Shown here: piece by piece, positions 11,916 through 24,670 of the stretch
Numbering within the stretch: position 1 is the stretch's first letter
Layout of the letters: every line of letters starts with the position of its first letter
Assembly: GCF_022539665.2 (NCBI RefSeq)
Contig: NC_081334.1
Span: 2,294,001 to 2,358,000, forward strand
Length of the DNA stretch: 64,000 bases
Direction of reading: 5' to 3'
Origin: Daphnia carinata
Taxonomy: Eukaryota; Arthropoda; Branchiopoda; Diplostraca; Daphniidae
Notes under the pieces: model-generated
The model's database searches: none
The model's input: only the letters and a program-made list of their open reading frames with translations
Told to the model about the DNA's origin: nothing
Position numbers and translations under genes: made by a program

Positions 11916-14900
11916 AAACTTAACAAAGCATGGGATAAGCACAGTTTTATAGGACGACTTTTGTACGTGTATCTTTTCATCGTATTAAAGCTGTTGATAT
12001 TGTTAAAAAAGTGAATAAATTCAAAAATTATAATTGATGTCATTATTATTACTTGTGTACCCCATTAAAACATGAACATTTATCCTGTATATTCTCGCTT
12101 AAGAGCTAAAATCACGTGACCTACATGATCAATATAACTTAGCCATGCAACGAAGCAACTATGGCTCACGAAAATGCATCTTTTGAAGCAGATACACACA
12201 GACAACAAAAAAGAAAATCTGAATTAAACCCGTTTCTTCAGCAGTGGATCATAAGCCAAATAAAAAATCTGCATGCACATTTTAACGACACCCCCCCCCC
12301 TTTTTTTTTTTCTCTTTCGACCCACGCCCTTTCTTCTTTCCCTATTTATTATTTCGTAATGGTTTTTTACGTTAAAAAAAATCTACTCCTGTTGATTGTA
12401 GTGTACAGCGTATATGCATTTTCAGACGGCGCTTTCTCTTTCCGTTCTCCGAAGAGTGTTTCATACCGCCTACGGTCAACCGGAGACACGACAATGGAAA
12501 TTAACGACCGTAAAAGAAAATGTTGCTTCACCAAAATTCTTATAAAGTCACGCAAAGAGGGGAAGGGTAGGGGAAAAAAAAGGGAAGGTTGGGTTGACAG
12601 TTGAAAGGCGGCAACCCTGTGTGCGGGTCTTCCCCCTTATCGGGAGTCTGCCATCATTAATACCCATCACGCTCGTATGGCTGATATAGCTTTCAGAATC
12701 TAGCAAAAAAAAAAAAATAAGGAGGAGGAAGAACAAGACAACAAAAATGAAAGAAACAAAAAGCACATTGGGGATTTACGTCACAAGGGTAAAAAAAATA
12801 TGGCTCTTCCCTTTGTTGTTGATGGCGTCCTTTTATAGCAAGAAGCCATTGTATACACGAATGATGCATTTATTTGATGAGAAGGTGACAGTGATGAAGC
12901 ATATTGTGACACAACGAGATATAAAAAAAAACATCCGAGTTTTGGAATTTCGGAGATGCGATGTGCCATCGAGATCGCGACAGATGCGAGATATCAATTC
13001 CCTGTATAGATTAAAAGCGCCATTGTCTTGTAAGAACAAGCATATCACTCTGTATTCCTAACTTTCGTTTTGTTCTGTTTCCATCTCTTTGACACTTATC
13101 GCTTTTCATTACAATTTGCCCAGCCATTGATAGGCCATTCGCAAATTCACATGTCAAATGAAAAATGCTATGGTTCTTGTACCCTAATGACGGGGTTGCC
13201 AGTCGTCACCATAATGCAAAATAATACAAACATTTGCCAGTTTTCGCACACTCGAGTGCGAGAAAATCCATTAACACAACACTATTTCTCGTCCGTTTAC
13301 AGCGAAGCAAAATAAACACGGCACATGGTACATATTTAAAGAGTTTAGCCACAAGAAAATGGCTGCAACATGTCGGCTGAAAGAGCCTTCTCTTTTCAAA
13401 TGACAACGACTTTATCCAACAGCTCGGCATTCGAAGCAAATTACTCTACGTACATGCATCCATCCCATCCTGTTTCATTTGCACGTTACAGCGACAACAT
13501 GTGCCACGTCGTTCAAGTGCTCCTTCCTCTCCCGCGACCTCCCTTGTGTGCCTTGTGCTATTTCTTTCCTGTAGTAAGGCACTGTATATAGTTTCTCCTT
13601 TCTTGACAGCCTCTGCATGTATAGGCATCCGGTAACGCTGAGCTGTCCGCTAATAAACTCCATCTAAAGCTATTATCTCTGCATGTCTGATGCTTTCGTA
13701 AATAAAGACGATATCCGGCTTAAAAGTACAGCACCTTATTCTCGTGTAATCTTATATTGCAAAACGATCCACCATTTTCTCCCCCTAAAAAAATAGTTCG
13801 AGTTATTGACGTGACGACTGTCGACAACTCGCTAAACAAGTTTTCCCCTTTTGCTTTGTTTTTTTTCCTTTTCGTATGTAATTGACGATGGGCCGAGGTG
13901 GAGAGAGACAGTGGCGGAAGAAGCGCCGGATGTTGCTAGCGAGACTTGGAAGTTTATACACGAAAGATTGCACCCGTCACAAGTCAAGGCATTTCCTAAA
14001 TACATTTCCCTTTGAATTTTTGCGTTCAAAATGCAGTGTGTTTTTTTTTATATCATCTAATCGAGGAGTCCAAATCATAATTAAGCACTAGGTGTGTATA
14101 TTAGACAGAACACTCATTGATATATCCAACCACCTTACCTGCACGAGGAGATGTCCGGAGATGCCTATATGATTCATGAAAATTAATTTATAATTTACAA
14201 CCTTTTTTTCTTTGACCCATTACGGGGCTATGTATACTGCTACCTGTATATCAACGACGTGCCAGAGGGCGGAAGACGGATATAGTTTCCAGCATTGCAT
14301 ACGAAGGCTCAAAGGGAAAAAGGATAATATGTGACGTGGTTCGTCCGTAATTATTGCAGCTGTATGCTGCCCTTTTCAGAAATGGGCCTCTATATTATAT
14401 TCAACGTAAATAACTGATGAAAGGACTACACATAATAGTGAGTGTCTTTTTTGTTGTTGTTGCGAACATAGTCTGCATGTACAGACAAGATCTATAATGA
14501 ACGGAAGACGTTCTGACGGGAGAGCTTCAAGACCGACATTTTCTTTAATTTATTTCTCTAGCTTTTCCTTTGAGTTTGATTGCCAGTCGGCTAACCCTAT
14601 AACAGCCATTAAAGGCCTGTATAGGAACATCGGGAAAGGAAGTCACGCACAAGTACGTTCATCATATTAGCGTGCAAAGATTCGCGACGCAGAACGTAGG
14701 CATGCGTCATTCTTCCCGTTCGATACGTAAGTGGTAATATTGGACATCTATAAATAGCCTATAATCTGACATTGCAGCCGTGAGGAGGGAAAAATATTTC
14801 GTTACGTCCGTCGGCCGCTCTCACGCAGATAAGGAAGTGAAAAAAACAGGATGAGAAAAGAACCTTGTTACTGTTAAACGTTCGTGACAAACGGAAGAGC

Positions 14901-17090
14901 ATGGAAAGACTTTGCTGGCTGTATAAGTCAGGATTTGTTGAGCACAGAGTATAACGTGGCTATCGATTGATATTGCGGTCGTTTATCGTGAGCTGTAGAT
15001 TAGTTTTCTTTGATCACGCTCGATGGTTGGCAGCTAAAGGCTTCGCTTGATGGCCGCACGAGAATTCAAAGAAAACCGTATTAAGAAATACAAAAATGAA
15101 ATTCTAATTTAAATTTCATTTTTCGCTTTCTCCTTTCAATTTGCGCAAGCCTCCATATATACTAGGCCATCTTATATTACATAACTGATCCGACTGCCAA
15201 TCATGAATATCTGACTTCGCTACGTAAGCCATCGGTAATGGTGTTACGACATTCTTATATTAACAAATGAAGCGCGTCTTTTGTTAAGATTGAAAATGGC
15301 TCTTTCATGTACGGGTTGGATAGGTATACGCTGTAGGGCGTAATGAAAGGGCCCTTTACAGGAGTATCCACTCTCGGTTAGTTACATGATTTTAACCAAT
15401 CAATACGTAACGCGTGAACAATCCCGACCGACTTAAACAACTACAGGTGCAAGCGCTGCTGTTGGCTAGGTAACATAACACAGACTTATATATACCGTTA
15501 AGAATGAAAAAAAAAATGGCGGGTATACATAAATTATTATGCACGTCGGTTTGTATTTAGAGGCTTTCGCGTTCAGATTTTGTAGGACAATAAGCGCAGA
15601 AACCTGAACATAGCGACTTTGTCCGGTTGTTGCCCATCGCCGTCACACAATTGCATCCAAGGTAACGCAGCGATGAAACAAAAGACGGGTCTAGAAAGAA
15701 GGCGAACTATACACGAGCAGCATTTTCGTCCTTTTTGCCAATTCATTGTTTTGCTCGTGTTCCCTTCCGCGAAACAAACGTGGGCCATCGTATCGCAACC
15801 TCTTTTGTTTTATCTGTATTTTTCTTTTTAATTGAAAAGGCACCGAGCGAATGAAGAAGCTTACGTCATATCCGCGTCCGCCAACGTAAACCGCAAATCA
15901 GCGTTCGTATGTGTGTGTGTGTCATAAAATAATCAACCGCAAAGTCGGATGTATGTGTGAATATAATATGATTCTGGATGAAGGCGGAAATAACCGGTCT
16001 CAGATTGTGGGATTAAAAATTTGCATAGAATTTATGGGGAGTTTATACATACAGCACACATGATGCCTATTTATATCGACACTTCCGCAATAGTAGGAAC
16101 ATGCTGTTTTATTATTATGGGATTCGCTTATGGCGGTTTTGGCCAGCAGCATCAGTATATGAATAATGTGTCCGTGAACGATTCTTAGTAAGCTTGAATA
16201 CGCCTAATTTATTCCGACGTTGATGACGCAACCAACTGCGCAGTATGTACGAATTATAATGCTACATTGATTTAGCGAAATTGCCTTCCGGAATGTGTTA
16301 AGCATAAAATTTGGCTTTGTAGCACATCCATACACGTTCAGGTGCACAGGTCACTGCGATAGTATAATTCATACAAAGTCACGTCTTTCATTTGCATTCT
16401 GCACGCCAAGTGTGGGCAACGGGAAAACTTTGTTCCGCGTTATTCAGACGTTGTTGAATGACCTTTACACACACATCTTATATTTATACTTCACAAATAA
16501 ATCTTCACCGATGTTTTTTTTTTTAACATTTACGGCGCTTTGGCGAATCGCTTTGTTATTCAAGAGGTACAACACAAACAATTTCGTTGCAATCCACGTA
16601 GAGTGGAATGCTGGATCATCATGACATGTTGCCATTTATCAGCAGGGCCTCTTTTTAACGAACGAGGCACAACATAGGCAGAGAATTGAATTGATTTAAA
16701 TATATCGCAAATTTTCTTTTTTGGCTATCGTTATTGCACACACCATTGCGCAAATTTTATGTACTAACCCCATCGTTCGCCCTAACAAATGATAGCTACT
16801 TCGTAATCGACGTTGCATAGCGTTAATGCCCTCGTTAAAGATGACCTTAAAGAAGACCTGTCGAAAATTTGTGCCAGTGGACGGACGGAAAAATACGAAG
16901 CTCGAAGGGATATTCTAAATAACGTAAAGCTAGCTCAACTTTGATAAGTCAGGCTGTACGACTACGGCACAAAATGACGAATCGTGAAAGTGCGTGGGAT
17001 TTCCCGATCACGAAAGAGGAAATCTTGCCCCCCTTTTTCTTTTGTCTTGTCCAATAAATGCGGGTGCAGCGTTTCCACTAGCGAAACGCC
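11916..17090. other. long non-coding stretch
   Basis: Over 5 kb without a gene I can support. Open frames are short and compositionally driven. It may be regulatory DNA between the receptor gene and the secreted-protein gene. A (TG)n stretch lies near 15909-15922. Confidence 0.45.
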
Positions 17091-17092
17091 CG

Positions 17093-17130
17093 TATATAAA
17101 AAGCTCTGACTATCACAGTTCCTCATCAGT
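17093..17130 (+). promoter_or_regulatory. TATA/initiator core promoter of the secreted-protein gene
   Basis: TATATAAA at 17093-17100 is followed about 30 nt later by TCAGT at 17126-17130, the arthropod initiator. This predicts transcription from about 17128, giving a 5' leader of about 60 nt before the ATG at 17188. The spacing is standard for a focused, often tissue- or hormone-regulated promoter. Confidence 0.7.
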
Positions 17131-17187
17131 TGCATTCTAATCTTAACGATCATCACACGGCTACACCAACCGTTCGAATCGCTCACG

Positions 17188-17737
17188 ATGAGACTGCACG
17201 TGTTGATCGTTTGCTGTGCGTTTATGGTCGCAGTTAACGCGTCCGTTTACGTTAAAGGCGGCAGCAGATATCCATTTCCACGGCCGGATCAATCCAGCGT
17301 TGCCACACCGTCGAAGGGATCCAGCAACAATAAACAATCGTCCTTTGTCAGCAACAGGTATAGATGAAACCCTAAAATTAATTTACGTCGGTTTTATTTC
17401 AGAATGATGCTCGAGTGATTCGTGATGAACTTTACATGTTGTCAATTACGTCCAATCACCTTGTCTATTCAGGAGGTACCAGCGAGCGGCTCTGAATTCT
17501 GGCAGCGTGATTGAAGACACTCCAGTGACCGAGTCTAGACGTCATTCGAATGAAGCCGTTCCGCAGATACAACAACGGGCGTCCATCTCATCCCAACCCA
17601 CACTTTCAGCTGTTGCAGACAACCGCAAACAGCAAGACGCAGGAGCGGAATTTGAAGACCAACGTCCCATCGATTTCGATCTAAACGTAAGAACGGGTGC
17701 GCAGTTCGTTCCCGGGCTGAAATCCGTGTCGAACTAA
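17188..17737 (+). CDS. small secreted protein, unknown function
   Basis: Two exons, 17188-17357 and 17473-17737, encode 144 residues. Phase is consistent (two bases plus one), and the GT donor and TTCTATTCAG acceptor are good. Residues 1-19 are a signal peptide (MRLHVLIVCCAFMVAVNAS). The mature part has no cysteine and is polar, rich in S, Q, R and N, with a YPFPRPDQ segment near its start, RR pairs near residues 57-58 and 76-77, and the C terminus PGLKSVSN. Cysteine-free structure with dibasic sites suits a processed propeptide or an extracellular disordered protein, but no known neuropeptide motif was seen and I do not recognise the family. It has its own TATA promoter. A 26-nt poly(A) tract lies 240 bp downstream. 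Confidence 0.72.
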
Positions 17738-17973
17738 TAGACATTGTTTAGCTTGTCGATTGGCATCCTGCCAATGTCATGAAAAGCCACCTTTCCCCTA
17801 TGCATCCAATCCACTTGAATACAAAAAGTTTTTATTTTTACATTTCACATATTCATGCAATTAGTTATACCGTTCACCTAGAGAATATAAATGGAAGTTT
17901 ACTGAATGTGTTCATTAATGGACACAACGACTTACATAAGAAATGCTTTGTGTTTACCTGCCGAAGAGGAATG

Positions 17974-18005
<32 letters not shown>

Positions 18006-19598
18006 GCTTGGAGTGGATTTGCCAACACGTCCTTTAGATTTTAAGCAGATGCTTTCAATGTTTTGTTCTTTTTCTGGGTGGTTGAGGACTTGCCAACAAC
18101 AGTGGTTTCGTAAAGGCAATGCTGAAATCGATACTGCACATGAAGCTCTCAATCACTCTGGCTTGGCAACCACTTGGCTCAGCAATGAAACACTCCACAT
18201 TTTAGCATCTCGTTTCCATGGCTGAAATGTGCGAAAACAAAATTTGCCATTCTTGAAAACCAAGAGACTTTCGCATATCTATATTCGTCCTCCATTTCAT
18301 CCGACTTAATTCCCGCTCTCTTTACCTTTGCTTTGTTGTCAAGGTGCCCAGAATCACATCCCCCGCGGCTGTAACTATACATCGGGCGTCGGTCCAAATG
18401 CTGGCGGTGTCACAGGATAAACGATGAATCGCATCAGGGGATGTCGTGTAGACTGTACATTTGTTTTGTTACACTCTGTCCGTGTCCTAATCTGGGCAAG
18501 AAACCTGAAACAAAAGGTCATATCATTTATGATTAAAAACCAACTAATAGAATCGGAGGATAACCTTTTGTTCAGTGACGTGCAGCTCTTACAATCGGCG
18601 AATGGCCGACACCGTTGCCGCCTATCTTTAATTATTAGTCACACAATTTTTGTCTCCCCTCCCAGCGAAACTCAGGAAAGAGTGAATGATTAAAAAGAAG
18701 CTTCTTGATCGAACAAGTGATATGTAATTAATAAGTGGTTTGCCCTTTTGTTTCTTGCTCCAAGATGAAGGAGGGTGCAAAAACCCACAAACAATCAACC
18801 CATGTGTCTACCCAAGATCTTTGACGTCAGCACCATCTATCTTACATAATGACTCGCAGAATTCGCATCGACCTGCTGATCGAGGCGCCCATTCCGCCAT
18901 TGTTGTACTCGGGAAAATAATTGTCCTTGGGAATTCTAGTCTTGAACGTCACAAAATAGAAAATCAACGTTGAAAAGGATGTGATACGACCTAATAATAG
19001 ACCCAATAGTTTTTTTCGATGTGCCAGCAAAAAGTGCGATAACTTTTTTTTTATTTTCACAAGTTTGTCGTCTGAAAATTCCAACTTAGTCTCTGCGAGA
19101 CAAAAGCGAGACTGTCTCGAAGGATCGAGACCTTGGCCACCACATCTCAATGGGGGTAAGGGTCTCGACTATCTGATTTGCTCTCTCCTTCTCCCCACCC
19201 TTAAGCCCTCTCCATCTCTTTCCCGCGCTCCCACATTTCTCTGTTGTGCAGCTGAGACGAGCTTTCCTTGGCGCCTTCATTTCTTTGTTGTTGTTTTTTT
19301 TTGTGTGCATATTTTATTATGTAAATGTATTGTTTGTTTTACATTTTAATTTATGCAATACAATGCTTTTTACCTTAATTAAATGTGTTTTAATTATTTT
19401 ATTTAAATATTACAGAAAATTATTTTATTTAGCAACAGCATGTTTCCACAACACGCTTCAGTACGTTAATTTGAACTTTAACTAATGATATTAATTTTTC
19501 AATCACACCACGACATTCCTTAATTTAAGACGAATCGAATGATTATATTTTTAGAATTCTAAAATTAAAAACAATGCCCGAACGAGGGGTCCAAAGTA
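17738..19598. other. non-coding stretch with poly(A) tract and possible old transposon debris
   Basis: Contains a 26-nt A run at 17979-18004. The adjoining 18005-18760 has long stretches of even base composition and open frames on both strands (for example minus-strand segments near 18380-18600) that look like decayed mobile-element coding sequence. I could not assign them to a class. No intact gene. Confidence 0.35.
17979..18004. repeat. poly(A) tract
   Basis: 26 consecutive A. It follows the 3' end of the secreted-protein gene and may mark the tail of a retroposed insertion. Confidence 0.9.
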
Positions 19599-20005
19599 GT
19601 TTCCCCTCCCCCCTCGTAGTACACGAAACTAAAATAATTATTATAAAATAAACTATAAGTCCAAAATGCATAAATTTTACAGAAATGGATAGCTCTCATC
19701 AAGGGCTATCCAATTATATAAATTTGTGAACGAATTCTTATAAACAAAAAAAGTTGACAAAAAAATTTTTAGACAGTTTTTGCGCTCTAGGAACACACTC
19801 GACCCAGTCGACATAAGTGAAAAATACCGTACCACTTCAAACTTTTTTGTTTATGAAAATTTCTTTACAATTTTTACAGAATTGGATAGCCCTAGACAAG
19901 AGCTATCCATTCCTGTAAAAATTATTGATTTTGGACCTATAGTTTTAGCGATAAAAATTATTTTAGTTTCATCCATTAAGGGGGTAGGGAGGGATTCCCC
20001 TAGAC
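19599..20005. mobile_element. foldback element with long inverted arms (MITE-like)
   Basis: The left arm (about 19599-19755) and right arm (about 19840-20005) are reverse complements over nearly their whole length. Matched landmarks are GAAACTAAAATAAT, CTATA.GTCCAAAAT, ATTTTTACAG, GGATAGC.CT...GGGCTATCC and TAAACAAAAAA.GTT. The GGATAGC...GCTATCC block is itself a hairpin in each arm. The centre is about 85 bp. There is no coding sequence. Non-autonomous foldback/MITE is the natural class; target-site duplications were not resolved. Confidence 0.75.
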
Positions 20006-20859
20006 GTGTGAAACCCGCACCGGCCAGGTGCTTTTCAAACGGCTGCTTTCGGTGCAACATACCCGCTTTAAACTTGAAATATGGCGATTAAATGAAGATA
20101 AATAAAACATAAATATAATTGTATTACATGAAACGGGCACAAGAAGAGTACAAAGCAGTATTTGAACTCATTTTCTTTTTTACCGACCAGTGATCCGACC
20201 CAAATGCCCACGGGGAGGAAGAAAGACGCCCGGAAATCCAAAAGAACAACCCCGAAATTTGAAGAATCAACACCTCTTATTTCATTACAACAAATATGCT
20301 TATAATAATCTTAATATATCGTGTATTACTGGGAGAAAGAGATTACCGGAGAACTGTCAAATCGCACCGATCTACCCGAAAAATTGCCAATCGGTTATTA
20401 CTCGGGTAGGTACTTTTCAATTGGTTCGGTACGGTTCAAAATAAATGTGGGAGAGAGAAGCAGGAGGAAATGAAGGGGCTTTAGGGTGGGAGAGGGAGAG
20501 AACCAATCAGGGGGCTGTGATGTTGCGGTGCAGGGGAGGCCAAGTTGGAAAATTCTTAGCCCCCATTTCCTCTGGTGTGCAAAACCCGAAGTAGTCGTGT
20601 TGTTTTTGATTATCTAAGATTGGCAACGTTCTTTCGATTAGCTGACGAAAAAGCATGGGCGGATATGCTTAAAGAGCACATTTTTTACGAACTTTTGAGG
20701 TTCGAGGTAAAAGCTGTTCATGATCTCTCCAAAAAGATTTGTTGATTGAATGATTATTTCTTTGCAGGTAACATCTTGTAAAAAGCTTATGAATTTAATC
20801 TTCTGCTACTGAAATTTATGAATGAGTAAGTTGAAGACTAATCTTCTCACCAAATCAAC
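20006..20859. other. upstream region of the POLR3K-YRDC-Rubicon cluster
   Basis: No gene. It ends in a purine-rich stretch with a CCAAT box at 20503-20507 and no TATA box, in line with a housekeeping promoter for the plus-strand cluster. A TTTGCAG|GTAACAT site near 20768 could be a leader splice junction. Confidence 0.4.
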
Positions 20860-21186
20860 ATGTTGATGTTCTGTCCTACATGTGGAAATCTTTTGGGTGT
20901 TGAAGAAGGACCCCAGTGTTTTCGATTCGCGTGTCGCACTTGCCCATATGTTTTCAACATTACCCGTAAAGTCAGCAGTAAGTCGTTCCCTAAACTGAAA
21001 GAAGTGGATGATGTACTTGGAGGATCTGCCGCTTGGGAGAATGTTGATTCAACAGAAGCTACTTGTCCTAAGTGTGATCACCCTAGAGCTTACTTCTTGC
21101 AGATGCAAACACGTTCTGCTGATGAGCCCATGACCACTTTCTACAAATGCTGCAATCACGAGTGCTCCAATCTTTGGCGTGATTAG
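20860..21186 (+). CDS. POLR3K: RNA polymerase III subunit RPC10 (C11)
   Basis: Single exon, 108 residues, the exact usual length. It is the small Pol III subunit needed for transcript cleavage, termination and reinitiation. The N-terminal zinc ribbon (CPTCGN..., then CRTCPY at residues 5-31) is followed by ITRKV and KLKEVDDVLGG. The C-terminal TFIIS-like zinc ribbon has CPKC...RSADEPMTTFYKCC..C, including the acidic D-E hairpin dipeptide that stimulates RNA cleavage. The ATG at 20860 aligns with the family's MLxFCP start. YRDC begins 82 bp after the stop with no AATAAA between. Confidence 0.97.
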   Translation: MLMFCPTCGNLLGVEEGPQCFRFACRTCPYVFNITRKVSSKSFPKLKEVDDVLGGSAAWENVDSTEATCPKCDHPRAYFLQMQTRSADEPMTTFYKCCNHECSNLWRD

Positions 21187-21268
21187 GCTCAAACAATCTT
21201 CCAATTCCTTTTCACACCTTTTCTCGTGCTCAGTTTGCATTACTGATTGTCACGATTGCTGATGTCAA

Positions 21269-21949
21269 ATGATTAACACAGTCACCCTCCTCGGGCCGAA
21301 GAACTCTGCAGCCATCCTTATAAAAGCAGTGGAGCTTCTGAAAGCTGGTTGTGTAGTTGCTCTCCCAACAGACACTTTGTATGGCATTGCTTGCCTATCT
21401 CAGAACTCAGAAGCTATAAAAAAGCTTTATCAAATTAAATCGCGTGATACGAACAAACCTGTGGCGATTTGCGTTTCACAAGTCAGTGACGTCGCCAAGT
21501 GGGGACGGGTAACGGTCAACGAACGACTACTTCACGATCTTTTACCTGGACCGGTTACCCTCGTTTTCGAAAGGAGCCCGGTTTTAAATCCCGAGCTTAA
21601 TCCTGGTACCAAACTTGTTGGCATCCGAATTCCGGACTCGTGGTTTATTCGTCAACTGGCCAGTAGTTGTGATGGGCCACTAGCTTTGACTAGTGCCAAC
21701 GTCAGCGGATCTCAGAGCACGCTTTCTGTGGAGGAATTCTCCGACATTTGGGAACATCTCGGGGCCGTATATAACGGTGGCCCGATACCAGACGGCGCAT
21801 ATGCCCGGCTAGGATCCACGGTCGTCGATTTATCCTCTCCGGGGACATACCGTATTATTCGTCCAGGCTGTGCGCATACAATTACAGTGGAAAAACTTCG
21901 GAAACACGGCTTAGTTGAAGCTAGTGAAATCGAATCAGAAAGCGTCTAG
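21269..21949 (+). CDS. YRDC: threonylcarbamoyl-AMP synthase (YrdC/Sua5 family)
   Basis: Single exon, 226 residues. It makes L-threonylcarbamoyl-AMP from threonine, bicarbonate and ATP, the first step of t6A37 modification of ANN-decoding tRNAs. Visible signatures are the N-terminal LLKAGCVVALPTDTLYGIAC with the family PTDT..G, then KxR in IKSRDTNKP (residues 56-64), LLPGPVTLV, GIRIPD, the S-x-N motif in LTSANVSGS, and a GS(T)VVD...RIIRPG end. There is only the YrdC domain and no Sua5 C-terminal domain, as in animals. There is no obvious mitochondrial presequence, because the family core begins within about 20 residues. It lies in the same orientation as POLR3K (82 bp before) and Rubicon (61 bp after), with pyrimidine-CAG sequences but no AATAAA in either gap, so shared transcription is plausible. 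Confidence 0.96.
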   Translation: MINTVTLLGPKNSAAILIKAVELLKAGCVVALPTDTLYGIACLSQNSEAIKKLYQIKSRDTNKPVAICVSQVSDVAKWGRVTVNERLLHDLLPGPVTLVFERSPVLNPELNPGTKLVGIRIPDSWFIRQLASSCDGPLALTSANVSGSQSTLSVEEFSDIWEHLGAVYNGGPIPDGAYARLGSTVVDLSSPGTYRIIRPGCAHTITVEKLRKHGLVEASEIESESV

Positions 21950-22010
21950 TTCCCTCTTCTCTTCAGTTTTTGTGCTAGTGAATCTGTGAATTTTATGCCT
22001 TAAAAGAAAA

Positions 22011-24469
22011 ATGTGGAAACGCCAGAAAACGAGAGACGATTTGAACTACGATGCTCTGATTAAGACAGCATTGACGGGTCATTTGGGGGAAGCTGTAAGA
22101 GAAGTGCAACGACAACAACAGCAACAACAACAGCAATCGACGGCGGTTGTGGAAGGGAATAGCGAGTCGGCTCACACGCTGTGTTGCGTATTGGAAGCCT
22201 TGTTTATCCATCGATTGCGCGATTCGTTCATCGATAAAGTTTCAAGCGTATTCTCTGGCGATGTGATTCGCCAACCGTCACCCAACTTTTGGCCTTTCTT
22301 GCTTGGCTTTTCTCATCGCCATTCGGTCGACTACCTGTCCGATTCTTGCCCATGGTTGCGGACCGATATTGGCCGTTGTCGTGGATGGATTCGGCTCGTC
22401 CTCAACGACGGCATGTTCACCAGCTACCTTGGTATCTAAATTGTAAAGTAACATTTTTAAATGACTTAATTTTTACGATATCATTTTCAACTTTTATGTT
22501 TCGTCGATTGAAAACAATTTTATGGTAGACCTTTTAGCTGGCGAGCGTCGACTTCTCGGGGATTTCTATGAACGTCAAGCGTATCTGCGTGACCCGGAGC
22601 ATCTTGATATAGCTCGAAAGCTATTAAGCGGCCTAGAAATGCTTCAATTCCGTTTGGTAAATTATGTGTAATCATGTCTTATCAGTTTAGAAGGAAAGAC
22701 TCTTTGAGTTAACTGATTGATAAAGAACAACACAGAAAAAAATGAGAGAAGGAATACATTTATTTGTTTCTTATTATGTTTGAGTATCTTTATTTTTCAT
22801 CATTAGGCCGTCAATAGTAGCATGTTGAACAACTGGAGCACAACCCCGCTACTTCTTGCTGGACTTTGGTCGCCTCCAACTCCTCTTGTCCATGAGGCTG
22901 TCGTTCAAGGTGTGGACGCGGCACTTTGTTTCACGGACGAGGACGAGACGCTCCAGCCCATCAAGCAACGAAACGCGTTGACTAAAAGCTTGGCGGCAGC
23001 TAACGTTCCGAAGGTTGACGAAGATATGGCTTTTCGTTTGATTATTGAATCAGATAGAAACATACCTAGCGGCATGCGGGCGCATTTGCAATCACCACCG
23101 AAGCCCATTGCATCAGCCGTTGTGGCCTCTTCAGAGATCAGACACTCGCAATCGCTTCCGGCTTCCCATATCGCTGAAATACCGGAAGATGTGGATTCGC
23201 AAATTGTTCATGTTACACGTCTACGATTGAAAAATAGTCGGGCTGCCAGTCCGGCTGTGGAAGAAGTCAAACAAGATGAACCGCCGGAAGCGTGTCCGCC
23301 ACAGTCTCTGGCAGAAGAGATTGCGGCTGTTGATGGGTTGGCTGATGTAGTCCATGATTCGACTGACGATCCCGTCGAAGACAAGAATCATGATGAAGAA
23401 GCTTCTACGTTTGAAGATTTGTTAGAAGATTATTCAAACTTCAACATCGGCAGCAATTCATTGGTGAAATCACCAAACTATTCGCCGAGTGGAACTTCAT
23501 CCGTTACGAGAGATAGTTCTCCCGAAGAGAAATTCGAAATTATTTCTGGTAAAACATTACAACTCAATCATGAATTTTTTTATAATCTGTTCATAATCCT
23601 TGGGCATTTGTTTTAGACAAAAAAGATCATAAATCGCCATTGGCGTCGTTGCTGTTGACATTGAATCATGAAAGTAACCTTGTCAAGCAAAACTATCAAT
23701 GCGCTGGATGTACAAGGCCGATTGGCTTAATCTACGGTACCGCTCGTGTTTGTAACTTTACTGGTGGCCTATACTGTCCCGACTGTCACAGCGATACGGA
23801 CGAAGTTATTATTCCCGCTCGCGTCTTCCTCAACGGCGATTGGTCTAAGCGCAAAGTTTGCCGCGCCGTGCATCAATTCTTCCGTGAGATCGAAGTCGAC
23901 CCTTCGTTGGACGCCATTCAATTTGATCGCAACATCTACGCTTTTCAGTGCGAGTTTTCTGCTTTGCTCAACGTACGATCGCAATTGCAACACCTCTCTG
24001 CCTTCCTCCTGACTTGCCGAACTGCTGATGTTGGCCAAGAATTTCGCAAACGCATTTACGGCAAGGAATACCTTTACAATCATCAGCACACGTACAGTTT
24101 GGCTGATTTGCCTCTCATACAGTCTGGTCAGCTTCTTCAGCAATTGACCAAATTATTTCAGTTTGGCAAGCAACATGTGGCTGCGTGCAATCTGTGCTTG
24201 ATGAAAGGTGTGCATTGTTTTGTTTGTGTATGCAATAGAAGTTGTTGAGGTTTTCATTCTATTTTTTAGGTTTTTTGTGTGAAGCCTGCCGTTCGGATGT
24301 GGTCATATTCCCTTTTGACTTGGAAACGACCTTTCGATGCGCGTATTGCGGTGCCGTGTTCCATTCTGAATGCATGGATCGCTTCAGGCCATGCCCGAGA
24401 TGCGAGCGGTGGAAAAGCAGAGAATTGAATCGGAAAGTGGAAGAATCGGAGTCGGATCAAGAACTATGA
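22011..24469 (+). CDS. RUBCN: Rubicon homologue (RUN domain plus Rubicon-homology zinc domain)
   Basis: Five exons: 22011-22431, 22529-22656, 22807-23548, 23617-24207 and 24270-24469. They give 693 residues with phase intact at every junction. Rubicon restrains autophagosome and endosome maturation through the Beclin-1/VPS34 complex and RAB7. A polyglutamine run encoded by CAA/CAG sits at residues 34-42. The RUN domain spans about 45-185 (NSESAHTLCCVLEALFIHRLRD..., then LLAGERRLLGDFYE). The middle (about 200-430) is acidic and low in structure. The C-terminal RH/DUF4206 region (about 435-680) has the expected zinc ligands: CAGC, CNFTGGLYCPDCH, CNLCL, CEACR, CAYCG...H..C and CPRC. A RUN domain with RH and no PH domain separates it from PLEKHM1 and DEF8. 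It is shorter than vertebrate Rubicon (about 970) through loss of linker. Confidence 0.93.
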
Positions 24470-24670
24470 CATGACAGATCTATACGTTTAATAGTTCGAA
24501 TTTGTTATGCAAAAAATCTATGAAAACTATGTGTTTACATACTGCCAAATGTTTATGTGTCTTTAAGTAGTGTTGGGAAATCGTCTCGTGGCGCCCTGAG
24601 CATTTCTATGCAGTGCAACTGTTATTTGAAATCGGTTTGAATCGTGACGAATACACTTATCGTTCATCTA

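Noticed and set aside
18380-18600. RNase H or retroelement-like minus-strand peptide
   Set aside because: Only scattered resemblance and frame breaks. Could not assign a retroelement class with any confidence.
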